58,336 nucleotides of DNA from Brumimicrobium sp964346075 (GCA_964346075.1 CAYFTH010000001.1:1-58336), one strand, 5' to 3'. Counted from the stretch's first letter, positions 1-9,402 are shown. Notes: generated by a model from the letters alone, not told the origin. A program made the numbers and translations.

Positions 1-165
1 CATCAGTGAACAAGGTATTGAGTTCAACAGAAAAATGGAATATTGTATGAGACTGACTCAAATTTCCTCTACATTAATTTTACCTTCATTTATTTTAGTT
101 TATTAAGTCATTTTTCTATTTTTACAAGAGGTAACGTTCTTTAAAATAGACAAAACAAGTACAAA
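1..165. other. Left-edge stretch without a recognised gene
   Basis: A plus-strand frame is open from base 2 to a stop near base 106 (about 34 codons). It could be the 3' end of a gene starting outside the window, but its translation matches no family I recognise. The remainder is AT-rich and carries no gene, RNA or terminator that I can see. Confidence 0.3.
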
Positions 166-187
166 TTTTTGGTGAGTATTTTGGTGA
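166..187. repeat. Two short direct repeats TTTTGGTGA, 12 bp apart
   Basis: The 9-mer TTTTGGTGA occurs twice in succession, with the GGTGA cores starting at 171 and 183. The pair lies about 55 bp before the tRNA 3'-end fragment at 242. Short spaced direct repeats beside an attachment core are what arm-type sites of tyrosine recombinases look like, so the placement is suggestive. The repeats themselves are visible; their role as recombinase binding sites is inference, since no integrase gene is visible in the window. Confidence 0.4.
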
Positions 188-241
188 ATCAGAAACTAAA
201 ATAAATTTAAAAAATTGTGTTTCAGCATATTATATACGGTT

Positions 242-263
242 TTCGAATCCTGTCGCGATCACA
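242..263 (+). other. tRNA 3'-end fragment (T-loop plus acceptor arm), likely attachment-site scar
   Basis: The sequence begins with a consensus T-loop (TTCGAAT), continues with CCTGT as the 3' side of a T-stem, and then CGCGATC plus A as the 3' acceptor strand. A terminator with a TTCG loop follows directly, as after real tRNA genes. The 5' part of a tRNA is missing: the bases before the loop neither pair with CCTGT nor resemble anticodon or D arms, and the expected G before the T-loop is a T. Such 3' fragments are left when an element integrates into a tRNA gene, which makes this a candidate attL or attR. The parent tRNA is not in the window. Confidence 0.55.
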
Positions 264-264
264 G

Positions 265-290
265 AGCCTCTCTTCGGAGAGGCTTTTTTG
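265..290 (+). terminator. Rho-independent terminator after the tRNA fragment
   Basis: A perfect 8-bp stem (AGCCTCTC with GAGAGGCT) closed by a TTCG tetraloop is followed by six T. It sits two bases after the tRNA-like 3' end, so it is probably the original terminator of the tRNA gene carried along with the fragment. Confidence 0.85.
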
Positions 291-300
291 TTTTACAAAA

Positions 301-606
301 GCCACCAAATACAACAAATAGTAAATGCCAACAATTTAAACTTGAGACCATAGACTATTTTAGTCAAACAACATATTGATTTAAAAAATTTTATAACTTC
401 CACCGCAGATATGGAGGTACCCGATGTATCATCCCCCAGCTGGAATTCTAAAGAAATTACAGCTAAAAATTCAATGTGAATTAGAAAAATTTAACAATTT
501 AGTATTTTAGACCATTTTTACTTGTAACTTCTTCAAAAGTTATGCGTCTTCTCTATATACTATGATTGCAATATAAAAGTACTTTAATCGATTAACAACT
601 GCTTAA
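301..606. other. Intergenic stretch upstream of the DUF5686 gene
   Basis: No open frame of useful length, RNA gene or hairpin with a T-run was found. The stretch must hold the promoter of the gene at 607, but I see no convincing TTG / TAnnTTTG pair near the start codon. Confidence 0.4.
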
Positions 607-3102
607 ATGAAAACTTTACTTTTTCTTTCCGTTTTGTGTTTTTCTACAACGCTTCAATCTCAGGTCTTAAGAGGTACGGTTTATGGTTCTGAGGGAGCGG
701 AAATACCTTTTGCTAAAGTTCACTTGAAAAACAGTTCTTACGGTACCTTCGCCAATTCTTTAGGGAAATTTCAGATTGAACTAAAACAAGGTGACCATAC
801 GCTATCCTTTTCAGCGAGCGGTTACCATTCAAAAGACACAACCGTTACTATCTCTGGAGAAGGACAAAATGACTTTTCCATACAGCTCACCTCAGAAGTT
901 CAAGAGTTTGATGAAGTAACAATCAATTATCGCTCAGAACGAGATCGAGGGAAAGAAATTATGAAGAAAGTGATTGATAAACGGTCCTATTTTCAGAATT
1001 TTTTGAAAGAATATTCAACTGACTCCTATTGTTTTACAAGTCTTGAAAAAGATCGTATCAATGATAGTACAGACTCAGTTATAGGGAAAGAAAAGTTAAA
1101 CCTAATGGAGTGGAGAGCTGTTTCCTACTATAAAAAATCAAATAGGTACAAAAATGACTTTTACGCTTATCAGGATTTTATGGAAACAAAGAGCGATATA
1201 AACTCCTCAAATGTTGGCATCTCCATAGATGGACTGGATGAGAACATTGTCCCAGATGCCGATATTCCTCAAAATCCCTACTTATTCGTTAATGGTATTG
1301 AAGATTTTCATTTTTCAATATTTGACAACAACATCTCATCTCCTAAAATCACGAAGTCGCCACTTGTTTCTCCACTTGCTTTTAATGCTTCAATCTATTA
1401 CATTTTTTACCTGGAAGATGTCTTTGTAGATCAGAAAGGCAAGACGAACTATGAAATTCGTGTAGAACCAAGATTTAAAGTAGAGCCGCTCTTCGAGGGG
1501 ACACTTTATATTCGAAAGGATAATTTCGAGATTAGTTCTTATGAATTATCGATTAATCCAAAAGCGATGCACTACTTCAAAGAAATGAAAGTAGTTTGCG
1601 ATTATTCAAAAGTAGATGAAAAACTTGTTCCCACCAGAAGAGAGTTTATCTATAAGATCAAGGAGGGAAAGTCGATGATTAACGGTCTGATCAGACTGAA
1701 GCATAAGAATTATTCTTTTGAAGTCGACGACTCAAAGCGCAATTTTTGGCTACAGACAAAAGTTTATGATGAAAAAGCATTCGATCGCGATTCATCTTAC
1801 TGGAATGAGCATCGCCCCATAAAACTAAAACCAATCGAGCGTAAGTTTATAAGTGAGCAGGACAGTATTTTGGAATATAGAGAGAGTGAGGAATATTTGC
1901 GCAAAAGGGATAGTGTTCGCAATGAAATCACCCTTTTGAGTGTACTCTTCGGAAATATAGGATATGTCAACTCTTTTAAAGGTTATGAACTGAGTATACC
2001 TGGGTTGATCAGTCAAGTTGTACCTTTCGGAGTAGGAGGATATCGTCATAAACTAGACCCAACATTTAGTAAAAAGTTTGAAAACGGGACTCAATTGGTT
2101 GTCTCCCCTTCGATAGATTATGGCTTTAGAAATGAAGATGTAAAAGGAGGGTTGAGAGCTTCCTATATGTATAATCCACTTAATTTTTCCCGCTGGGAAT
2201 TCATGTTCGGCGATGTATATGACTTTATAACGTCTAATCAAAATATTCAGGGAACACTTGCTCCTGCTAACAGAGTGAGGAACCAAAAATTCGAGATCAA
2301 CTATCGCCAGGAATATTTTAATGGATTTTACGCAAAAACTACCCTGCATTACTCCGACCGTCAATCCATCGATAATTTAGAATATCCTGAATGGGTCGAA
2401 ATTTTTGGAATGTTTCAAAACCCTCAGCCGTTCGAGCGGTACAAGATTTTACTTGCTACGATAGATATAGAATATCACTTCCGTCAACGCTATATCATCA
2501 AAAATGGGCAAAAGTACGTGTTGGGTTCACCATGGCCAACAATTAACTTCCAGTATAAAAAAGCAATCCCTTCTATTTTTGATGCTGAAGCTCAATTCGA
2601 TTTTGTTGAACTGAAAGTTCATGACGAAATTGATTTTAAAAGATACGGTAAATCAGAGGTTAATTTTAAAGGAGGCGGCTTTATCCAGAAGTCAGACCTT
2701 AGAATTATTGAGCACAGGTTCTTCAGACCCTCGGATCAGTTTTTCTTTTCTAATCCTACCAGAACCATGCAATTGTTAGACACAGCTCTAAATACTTCAA
2801 ATTCGTATTATCAATTAAACTTTATACATAATTTCAATGGTTACTTCCTGAATAAAATATGGCTGATCAATCGTCTAAAATTAGAGGAGTCCATCGGTGG
2901 AGGTATGTTAGCAATACCAAATGCGAATTTTGCACAGGTCGAATTTTTTGTAGGACTACAGCGAATGTTTAGAATTAAGAAATCTGTCTTTAAGTTGGGC
3001 ATTTTTGCTGTCACGCAGAGTAATACATTTGATACAGCCTCAATCAATTTAAAATTTGGATTTAATTTGTATGATTCCTTTAGGGATAAGTGGAGTTATT
3101 AG
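607..3102 (+). CDS. DUF5686 outer-membrane protein with carboxypeptidase-regulatory-like domain
   Basis: The 831-residue product starts with a signal peptide (about residues 1-18, ending LQSQ). A carboxypeptidase regulatory-like beta-sandwich follows (about 20-95), with the typical ending GY.SKDTTVTI. The rest matches the DUF5686 layout of Bacteroidota: a soluble middle part and a C-terminal half rich in alternating aromatic residues that should form an outer-membrane beta-barrel, finishing in aromatic residues. The family resembles TonB-dependent receptor barrels but lacks a plug and has no established substrate. The ATG at 607 directly precedes the signal peptide. The gene stands alone, and the next gene is on the opposite strand. 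The family assignment is firm; the function is unknown. Confidence 0.85.
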   Translation: MKTLLFLSVLCFSTTLQSQVLRGTVYGSEGAEIPFAKVHLKNSSYGTFANSLGKFQIELKQGDHTLSFSASGYHSKDTTVTISGEGQNDFSIQLTSEVQEFDEVTINYRSERDRGKEIMKKVIDKRSYFQNFLKEYSTDSYCFTSLEKDRINDSTDSVIGKEKLNLMEWRAVSYYKKSNRYKNDFYAYQDFMETKSDINSSNVGISIDGLDENIVPDADIPQNPYLFVNGIEDFHFSIFDNNISSPKITKSPLVSPLAFNASIYYIFYLEDVFVDQKGKTNYEIRVEPRFKVEPLFEGTLYIRKDNFEISSYELSINPKAMHYFKEMKVVCDYSKVDEKLVPTRREFIYKIKEGKSMINGLIRLKHKNYSFEVDDSKRNFWLQTKVYDEKAFDRDSSYWNEHRPIKLKPIERKFISEQDSILEYRESEEYLRKRDSVRNEITLLSVLFGNIGYVNSFKGYELSIPGLISQVVPFGVGGYRHKLDPTFSKKFENGTQLVVSPSIDYGFRNEDVKGGLRASYMYNPLNFSRWEFMFGDVYDFITSNQNIQGTLAPANRVRNQKFEINYRQEYFNGFYAKTTLHYSDRQSIDNLEYPEWVEIFGMFQNPQPFERYKILLATIDIEYHFRQRYIIKNGQKYVLGSPWPTINFQYKKAIPSIFDAEAQFDFVELKVHDEIDFKRYGKSEVNFKGGGFIQKSDLRIIEHRFFRPSDQFFFSNPTRTMQLLDTALNTSNSYYQLNFIHNFNGYFLNKIWLINRLKLEESIGGGMLAIPNANFAQVEFFVGLQRMFRIKKSVFKLGIFAVTQSNTFDTASINLKFGFNLYDSFRDKWSY

Positions 3103-3451
3103 CGCTAAAAAAAAATGATCTATCTGGAACAGGTCCAATAAAAGATCAAGTTACATTTCAATAAACTCAGACCCATAAAACACTTTTTTTCAGTTATACC
3201 ACCTGTTTACTTTTAAATGAGTTTATCGCTTTGTATAAATCAGGTCAAATAAAGTCTGTTGTGCTGCAGCGAGTTATTCAAGAACAGCTCCTAGGAAATC
3301 CAGAGCATCATGCATGAACATCTGAGGAAGGAGATTTGTGTATGGAGCTACTCCTTTATATAACTACGATATAGATAGTACATCAAGGCTGTTCCAGCTC
3401 GCTAATCAATAAAAGTCTCATTATACAATTAATCGTTTGCGGAATTTAACG
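3103..3451. other. Intergenic stretch between convergent genes
   Basis: About 350 bp separate the ends of the DUF5686 gene and the SUI1-type gene. I find no RNA gene, no clear terminator hairpin and no credible small reading frame here. Confidence 0.4.
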
Positions 3452-3796
3452 TTACCCTCCTTTTCGCTTGGTTTTATACCCGTCGGAATCGAGGATACTC
3501 ATCACTTTATCGCGGTGATTTCCCTGAACAATAATCTCTCCATTCTTAGCACTACCTCCTACTCCACATTTGGACTTGAGCATTTTCCCCAAGGCTTTGA
3601 GGTCATCCGATGTTCCCACAAATCCTTCGATCAACGTCACTTCTTTTCCTTTGCGCTTTTTGCGATCAATAGAAACGTAAAGACATTGCTCGCTATTTGG
3701 AAGCGTCTCTTGTTCTACAGATTCATCATCGTCGTAATCAAAATCTGGGTTCGTGCTGTAAACGACATTGCTTTTCTTGTTTCTCTTTCCCATCAT
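3452..3796 (-). CDS. SUI1/eIF1-family translation initiation factor
   Basis: The C-terminal two thirds of this 114-residue protein is a SUI1 domain: strands with basic residues (DRKKRKGKEVT), then the helix DDLKALGKMLKSKCGVGG and the segment GEIIVQGNHRDKV. This is the layout of bacterial YciH and eukaryotic eIF1. YciH can influence start-site selection in vitro, but its cellular role in bacteria is unsettled. The N-terminal about 45 residues are polar and acidic. The frame stays open for 10 more codons upstream, but two adjacent ATG codons (3796 and 3793) open the conserved product, so I start there. It is a single gene with no operon partner. Confidence 0.85.
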   Translation of the reverse strand: MMGKRNKKSNVVYSTNPDFDYDDDESVEQETLPNSEQCLYVSIDRKKRKGKEVTLIEGFVGTSDDLKALGKMLKSKCGVGGSAKNGEIIVQGNHRDKVMSILDSDGYKTKRKGG

Positions 3797-3926
3797 TAAA
3801 AAGTTTGAGCATTTGAGCACCTTCAAAATGAATCACTATCAAAACCATGAATATTCATTGGGAATAGTGCTCCAGGTAAAATTACAAATTTTAGAACACA
3901 GTGAATTTAAAATGTTGTATTTCGTA

Positions 3927-6200
3927 TTACTCAGGAGGGAAATCCATTATTCTCAATAGTCGCCGCAAGGCATTTTGATTGCTCTCCGAATCAAGTGCAT
4001 CGCGAATTTTTTGTTTTTCTTGCTTCGTCAGATGCCAAGACAGCGCAATTCGATCCTCAAAATCTTCTCTGAGATTAAAGGTAATCACATCTATAGGAAA
4101 GTCTAAACTGCGAACTGCCGTCGAAAACAATTCGTCTTGATTGAAATCCTGAACGCGCGGGAAGTTTCCGTACATATTGCTAAAGGGAAGAAACATGCGC
4201 TCAATCAATCCAATTTCCTCATAACTTTCACCCTTAAGGGTTTTCTTTGAATCCCTGATTTTAAGAACAATTACACCACTTGTGTTTTCCCGAATCCATT
4301 TTCGCAATGACAACAAATAGCGAACCGTCGTTTTCGTACCATAATTATCGCGGATTCCTGCATCCATAATTTGCATGCCGGGAGAAGTCGGCATCGTCAC
4401 CATAGGCATAATGTACGGAAATGTAGCGCTCATGCGCATCACAGAAGTAAATCGCACCTCTTCAGGGTTGAGCGAACTAAAATATTTAAGGTACTCTATA
4501 TTCTCGATTTGAGGGTTCAAACCAATTCGTTTATCTAATTGACTCGTGGCTTGTAAATAGCCATGGTGCTGAGAACTGATTAACAGCCTTCTTCCATCAT
4601 TTATGATCGTAGGAGTAAAAATAAAAGTAGGTACGCTTCCCGATTGCTCAATAGCTTTATATTCTCCAAGTGTCCGATCAAAAACACCGTCTAAATTTTC
4701 TTTAAGTTCTTCTTCGAAAGCAAAACCGCGATCTTTCGAATACCATCTTCCGTTAATCTCAACTTTTTGAAATCGAAAGAAAATGTCACTGGTTGAAATT
4801 GAGAAGGACAAACGATTCAAGAGGTCGCTCGATAATTTAGAGACGTATCGATTATCCAATCGATCGACGATCAAACTATCTCGTTCCATCATCTGCAGTT
4901 CGCGAAAATAGGCAGCTCCAATCATTCCTCCCGATGCTCCCGTTACCATCTGAACGTTAGAAATGAATTTTCGTTGTGATATACTATCGATATGACGCAA
5001 TACGTTGAATGTCCAGGTAGCACTGCGCAAACCTCCCCCACTCGTATTGACAATAACGAGTTTGGGTTTGGTAAACCCTGATTGATTCTTCCAATTTGTC
5101 AATGTCTTCACATACTGCTGATAATCGTGTTGAACAACACTATCTTCATATGCTAACGTATCTATGGCACTTTGACTGTAGGGTATTAAATCTTGCTGCT
5201 CATAAGATAACCCAAAAGCATAACTCTGGAACTGAAAAAGTTGTGTTTCCTTACTCAGAAAGTTAATGATAAGAAATAAACTAATGAGCACAACATAAGT
5301 CCAGTTTTTCAACCATGAAAAAAAAGCGCTGACCAACATAATGATAATAGTAAACAGCATCATTATACTCACGCTTGCAGGTACTTGAAAAAGTTCATGA
5401 TCACGAAAGAAACCTATCGCAAAGAAGGAAAGAATCAAAATCACTTCAAAAAAAGAAGCGTTGATATGATTTTGACTAAAAACCTGATTGAGTAATTGGC
5501 GATCGTAATGCATTGAGCTGCGCGATTTTTTGATCCGCAGACCTGTTCCAATATAAAAATAGCGATCCAAATTTTTCCTCAAAAAGTCCTCATACCAAGT
5601 CTGCTTTTTATGCAAAGAAGCGTTGACATTACTGCTTTTTTTAACGAATTCTTCCGATCGCTTACCCGTGAGTTTGAACAAGTCTTTATTAGTAGGAAAG
5701 AAATACAAAAATGCAATACTGATAAAAAGAATTACTCCCAACAGCAAACTTCCAATCTGTGTCCATATTTCTAAAATAGATACAAACTCCTGGGTCGTTT
5801 GAAAATTATATATCTCCACGATCAAGTTCACCAGGAAGATCAAAGGGATCAAACTATTATTCGTGGAAAACTTAAAGAATGGTCGAGACAACGTGGCGAT
5901 AAACGGATATTTCGGTCCGAGTTGAATGTAGGAATACGTATGAAAAGCCATGATGAACCCACCGAAGCTGAATCCAACAAGCAAGAAGGCCAGGTAATTG
6001 GAACTTCCGAGGTATTCAGGAGAAAGGAATAAATACGGTAATCCTATTCCTATACCAGCTTGACTATTGATAATAGCGAAAAGAAATATCCAATAAAATA
6101 ATACAATGAGATTGTATTTGAGCTGCGAAAAAAGCAGATGAATTGGGAAAAATGCCCAAATCGCTTTAAAAAATGCTCCAACTCCTTTCATCTTTGCCAT
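3927..6200 (-). CDS. Membrane-anchored patatin-like phospholipase
   Basis: The protein has 757 residues. Its N-terminal half holds about six or seven hydrophobic segments (near residues 11-45, 52-86, 117-133, 145-169, 251-265 and 277-315). The C-terminal half is a patatin domain with the glycine-rich oxyanion loop GGGLR (388-392), the nucleophile elbow GASGG (Ser423) and the catalytic Asp in MDAGIRDN (Asp613). Patatins are Ser-Asp dyad lipid acyl hydrolases, and this one should work at the inner membrane on a lipid or acyl ester. The dyad is complete. Most patatins are soluble and about 300 residues long, so the large membrane part is unusual. The start codon follows the arginase-family gene by 18 bp, so the two are probably co-transcribed. 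The substrate is unknown. Confidence 0.85.
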   Translation of the reverse strand: MAKMKGVGAFFKAIWAFFPIHLLFSQLKYNLIVLFYWIFLFAIINSQAGIGIGLPYLFLSPEYLGSSNYLAFLLVGFSFGGFIMAFHTYSYIQLGPKYPFIATLSRPFFKFSTNNSLIPLIFLVNLIVEIYNFQTTQEFVSILEIWTQIGSLLLGVILFISIAFLYFFPTNKDLFKLTGKRSEEFVKKSSNVNASLHKKQTWYEDFLRKNLDRYFYIGTGLRIKKSRSSMHYDRQLLNQVFSQNHINASFFEVILILSFFAIGFFRDHELFQVPASVSIMMLFTIIIMLVSAFFSWLKNWTYVVLISLFLIINFLSKETQLFQFQSYAFGLSYEQQDLIPYSQSAIDTLAYEDSVVQHDYQQYVKTLTNWKNQSGFTKPKLVIVNTSGGGLRSATWTFNVLRHIDSISQRKFISNVQMVTGASGGMIGAAYFRELQMMERDSLIVDRLDNRYVSKLSSDLLNRLSFSISTSDIFFRFQKVEINGRWYSKDRGFAFEEELKENLDGVFDRTLGEYKAIEQSGSVPTFIFTPTIINDGRRLLISSQHHGYLQATSQLDKRIGLNPQIENIEYLKYFSSLNPEEVRFTSVMRMSATFPYIMPMVTMPTSPGMQIMDAGIRDNYGTKTTVRYLLSLRKWIRENTSGVIVLKIRDSKKTLKGESYEEIGLIERMFLPFSNMYGNFPRVQDFNQDELFSTAVRSLDFPIDVITFNLREDFEDRIALSWHLTKQEKQKIRDALDSESNQNALRRLLRIMDFPPE

Positions 6201-6218
6201 TTACTCATTACAATAATA

Positions 6219-7199
6219 CTACGTTTTCAATGATTTACCATGCATTTCAATAAAATCAGTCACGAAATAAGCCAGCGCCTTTCCAACCCATGCTGCTTCT
6301 CGATCAGTTTTTGGAGCGGCTTCCGGCAAATGTAGGTAATCCACATTCTTCAGAGTTCCAAAAGTACGAATATATTGTCTGGCAACATTTAATGATATTC
6401 CGACTGGAGTCATAGCACTACTCGGCATATATGCTATCGCATCCATATCTAATTCCAATCCAACATGAGCATTGTTTTTCTGGAATCGCTCTTGAAGCAC
6501 AACAAAATCGTCCAAATAATTGACTCCCTGATCCAAATAACTGGTATCGAAGGTGAAATAATGATTATCTTTTCTTAGATCATCTATAATTTTTTGACTA
6601 TTGTAGCGTGGATGGAGCCCAAAAACATGGTACTTATCAATAAAGCCCTGATTAAACGCATAAGAGAAAGAATTCCCACTGTGCCTTCCTTCCAGCGATC
6701 TATAATCAGCATGAGCGTCTAGATTAACAATAGTTAATCGTTGGCCCAACTGTTGTGACTTAAAGCGAATCAAAGGAAAAGCATTATTGTGACCACCGCC
6801 TACGACTATAGGAACTTGACCTGCATTGACAACATCAGTCAACACATCCTGAATAAAATCATCCAATTCACTGACGTAGTCGTGCAAAGCAACATGAGGC
6901 TCCTCACGTTCCATTTGAATCGTACCCCAAACACATAATGAGTCGCCTGACAAAAATTCATTTGACTGCATATTCAGTAATTTAGAGAGGAACGCTTCAC
7001 CTCCATTTTCAGCACCTGACTTTCCATGATTAGCTCGCGGTCCTACACTCTCAGCAATCACAATTAAAACATACGTTGCCGCTTCTATTGATGCCAAGCG
7101 TTGTCCGAGTTTTGTTTCCCCTGTACGAACAGAAACGAAACGTTCAGCCGCAGTTTTATCCAGTCGCTCCAGCGAAAAATTGTTCTTTGTACTCTTCAT
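6219..7199 (-). CDS. Arginase/agmatinase/formimidoylglutamase-family hydrolase
   Basis: The 326-residue product carries the ureohydrolase metal-site motifs in order: GGGHNN, NLDAHADYR, and a third motif reading LELDMDAIAYMP. These place the two manganese ions in the fold shared by arginase, agmatinase and formimidoylglutamase. The third motif (ELDMDA in place of SFDxDxxDP) and the following PSSAMTPVGIS resemble the formimidoylglutamase-like branch common in Flavobacteriia. No other histidine-degradation gene (hutH, hutU, hutI) lies nearby, so substrate cannot be read from context. The gene sits between a thioesterase (23 bp upstream) and the patatin (18 bp downstream) in one leftward run. Confidence 0.8.
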   Translation of the reverse strand: MKSTKNNFSLERLDKTAAERFVSVRTGETKLGQRLASIEAATYVLIVIAESVGPRANHGKSGAENGGEAFLSKLLNMQSNEFLSGDSLCVWGTIQMEREEPHVALHDYVSELDDFIQDVLTDVVNAGQVPIVVGGGHNNAFPLIRFKSQQLGQRLTIVNLDAHADYRSLEGRHSGNSFSYAFNQGFIDKYHVFGLHPRYNSQKIIDDLRKDNHYFTFDTSYLDQGVNYLDDFVVLQERFQKNNAHVGLELDMDAIAYMPSSAMTPVGISLNVARQYIRTFGTLKNVDYLHLPEAAPKTDREAAWVGKALAYFVTDFIEMHGKSLKT

Positions 7200-7222
7200 A
7201 AGTTTTCAATATGATTCAATAG

Positions 7223-7642
7223 TTATTCATCAAATAAGGCTATAAAAGTTGATGGTGGCTTGCTGGGGCGCATTGTAGTTTTATCAACAAAAACCAATGT
7301 TGTCGTGGCCGTTGCAATCAAGTGATCTGTTTCATTGTATATTTCATAATCGAAAGTAATACGAGCACCGGCAATACTTTTGATATGCGTGACTATTTTT
7401 AATTCATCATCATATTTTGCCGGAGCCTTATACTTCACATGATAATCGCTGACAGGCAGCATTACTCCCATATTTTCTAATTCGCGATAAGACATCCCTA
7501 ACGACCGCAAAGCTTCAACACGGCCCACTTCAAAATATTGCGCGTAGTTACCATAATAACAATACCCCATTTGATCGGTCTCACCATAACGCACACGCAA
7601 CTTGGTCGATTTCGTTAGTAAAGATTCTGTTTCTTGCCGCAT
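7223..7642 (-). CDS. Acyl-CoA thioesterase, YbgC / 4-hydroxybenzoyl-CoA thioesterase type
   Basis: A hot-dog-fold protein of 139 residues. The active-site segment RVRYGETDQMGYCYYGNYAQYFE contains the Asp of the 4HBT motif (ETDQMG) and the helix entry NYAQYFEVGR. The later strands KYDDELKIVTHI and RITFDYEIYN complete the fold. Members hydrolyse short- to medium-chain acyl-CoA or acyl-ACP in the cytosol. It is first in the leftward run toward the ureohydrolase and patatin genes, which may reflect lipid turnover, but that link is inference. Confidence 0.88.
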   Translation of the reverse strand: MRQETESLLTKSTKLRVRYGETDQMGYCYYGNYAQYFEVGRVEALRSLGMSYRELENMGVMLPVSDYHVKYKAPAKYDDELKIVTHIKSIAGARITFDYEIYNETDHLIATATTTLVFVDKTTMRPSKPPSTFIALFDE

Positions 7643-7946
7643 TTTTTAAACAAATAAGCGTTAATAATTAAAAAAGGTTCTGTATATTCGAAGTGATTAA
7701 TTGCATATCAAAAAGTCATAACAGAATACGCAATTTTATCGATGAAAATAACATTTTATTACGACGAAAAAGCAATCTTAGCAGATAATTTAAAATTATT
7801 TTAAGGTGTAAAACTTTTTAAAAAGTCAATAGGTATTTGATTTTTTTTTTAACTTTTTTCTGTAAATATTTGTTCCATCGAAATTGATAAAAATAATCGG
7901 TGCGCCGATCGAAATATAATTGGTAAAAACGCTTTAAACAAACTAA
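7643..7946. other. Divergent intergenic region upstream of dnaA
   Basis: This AT-rich 304-bp stretch lies between the leftward thioesterase gene and rightward dnaA. It must contain both promoters. A TTTG at 7836 and an AATATTTG at 7865 resemble the -33 and -7 elements, but their spacing (25 bp) is long. I see no TTATCCACA-type DnaA boxes, so nothing here supports a replication origin. Confidence 0.4.
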
Positions 7947-9377
7947 ATGAGTAAGTTACACGAACAAAAATGGGAAGCCTGCCTCAAAGTTATTAAGGAT
8001 AATATTCCGTTACAAGCCTTCAAAACATGGTTCTCTCCTATCGTTCCTATGAAATTGGAAGGAGACATACTCACCATTCAAGTCCCCTCCCATTTTTTCT
8101 ACGAATGGCTGGAAGAGCATTACATCGGTTTACTAAAAAAAGTAATCAAAAAAGAACTTGGGGTTAACGGGCGATTAGAATACTCAATAATTATGGAGAA
8201 AAACTCTCCAAACTCTACTCCATACACTGTAAACTTGCCAACTTCGGGTAAAAGCTCGCTTAAAAATGCTCCCGTGACCGTCCCTTTGGATGTGAATGAA
8301 AAAGAAATTCGTAACCCGTTCGTGATTCCCGGGCTCAAAAAAGTCAATGTAGATGCCAATTTAAACCCCTCTTACTCTTTTGAAAACTTTGTTGAAGGAG
8401 ACTGCAATCGATTGGCGCGTTCTGCGGGATATGCAGTAGCTAACAAACCTGGAGGCACTGCATTTAACCCACTTCTCATTTATGGAGGTGTTGGACTTGG
8501 CAAGACGCATCTCGCCAATGCGATTGGTATTGGTATTAAAAATCAATTTCCCAACAAAACAGTTTTATATGTTGGTTCTGAGAAATTCGCTCATCAATTT
8601 ATTGATTCTATCAAAAACAATACGACCAATGATTTCATCCATTTTTATCAAATGATGGATGTTTTGATTATTGATGATGTTCAATTTTTCTCTGGAAAAG
8701 AAAAAACACAGGATGTTTTCTTCCACATTTTTAACCACTTGCATCAAAATGGTAAGCAAATTATTTTGACTTCAGATAAAGCACCTGTAGAAATGCAAGG
8801 GATGGAACAACGCCTCCTGAGTCGTTTCAAGTGGGGACTTTCTGCGGATCTTCAATCACCTGACCTGGAGACCCGGATTGCTATTCTTGAAAAGAAAATG
8901 TATGGGAACGGTATTGACTTACCCAAAGATGTGGTAGAGTATTTAGCTTACAGTATTAACACCAATATTCGGGAGATGGAAGGTGCGTTAACCTCTCTGT
9001 TAGCGCAGGCTTCGCTGAATAAAAAATCTATCACTTTAGAATTGGCTAAACAGATGATCGATAAGTTCGTGAAAAATACAGCGCGCGAAGTGTCTATCGA
9101 ATATATTCAAAAAGTAGTCTGTGATTATTTTGATCTCGAAATAGAAATCTTAAAATCAAAAACGCGAAAACGAGAAGTTGTACAGGCACGCCAAATTGCG
9201 ATGTACTTTTCTAAAAAGATGACCAAATCATCACTGGCGAACATCGGTGCTCATTGCGGCGGTAAAGATCACGCTACCGTGCTCCACGCATGTCGTACTG
9301 TGAATAACCTTTCAGAGACTGATAAGCAATTTAAAAATTACTTGACAGAACTTGAGAAAAAACTGTCAATGCAGTAA
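7947..9377 (+). CDS. dnaA: Chromosomal replication initiator DnaA
   Basis: All four DnaA domains are present in 476 residues. Domain I (about 1-80) starts WEACLKVIKDNI, followed by a short linker. The AAA+ core has Walker A GGVGLGKTH, Walker B VLIIDDVQF and the sensor region RLLSRFKWGL. Domain IV is a DNA-binding helix-turn-helix with the signature GGKDHATVLHAC. DnaA-ATP opens the origin and loads the helicase. The A-rich leader before the ATG (AACAAACTAA) has no Shine-Dalgarno sequence, as usual in this phylum. Neighbouring dnaN, recF or gyrB are absent, which is common in Bacteroidota. Confidence 0.98.
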   Translation: MSKLHEQKWEACLKVIKDNIPLQAFKTWFSPIVPMKLEGDILTIQVPSHFFYEWLEEHYIGLLKKVIKKELGVNGRLEYSIIMEKNSPNSTPYTVNLPTSGKSSLKNAPVTVPLDVNEKEIRNPFVIPGLKKVNVDANLNPSYSFENFVEGDCNRLARSAGYAVANKPGGTAFNPLLIYGGVGLGKTHLANAIGIGIKNQFPNKTVLYVGSEKFAHQFIDSIKNNTTNDFIHFYQMMDVLIIDDVQFFSGKEKTQDVFFHIFNHLHQNGKQIILTSDKAPVEMQGMEQRLLSRFKWGLSADLQSPDLETRIAILEKKMYGNGIDLPKDVVEYLAYSINTNIREMEGALTSLLAQASLNKKSITLELAKQMIDKFVKNTAREVSIEYIQKVVCDYFDLEIEILKSKTRKREVVQARQIAMYFSKKMTKSSLANIGAHCGGKDHATVLHACRTVNNLSETDKQFKNYLTELEKKLSMQ

Positions 9378-9402
9378 AACTTAACAAACAAATAAAAACA
9401 AA

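Noticed and set aside
176..263. A complete tRNA gene ending at 263
   Set aside because: Only the T-loop and the 3' strands are tRNA-like. No D-arm, anticodon arm or 5' acceptor strand that pairs with CGCGATC can be found in the 90 bp before.
3437..3799. Plus-strand reading frame opposite the SUI1-type gene
   Set aside because: It lies antisense to a clear SUI1 domain and has no recognisable protein features.
7643..7946. oriC upstream of dnaA
   Set aside because: No cluster of TTATCCACA-like boxes and no obvious unwinding repeats beyond general AT-richness.
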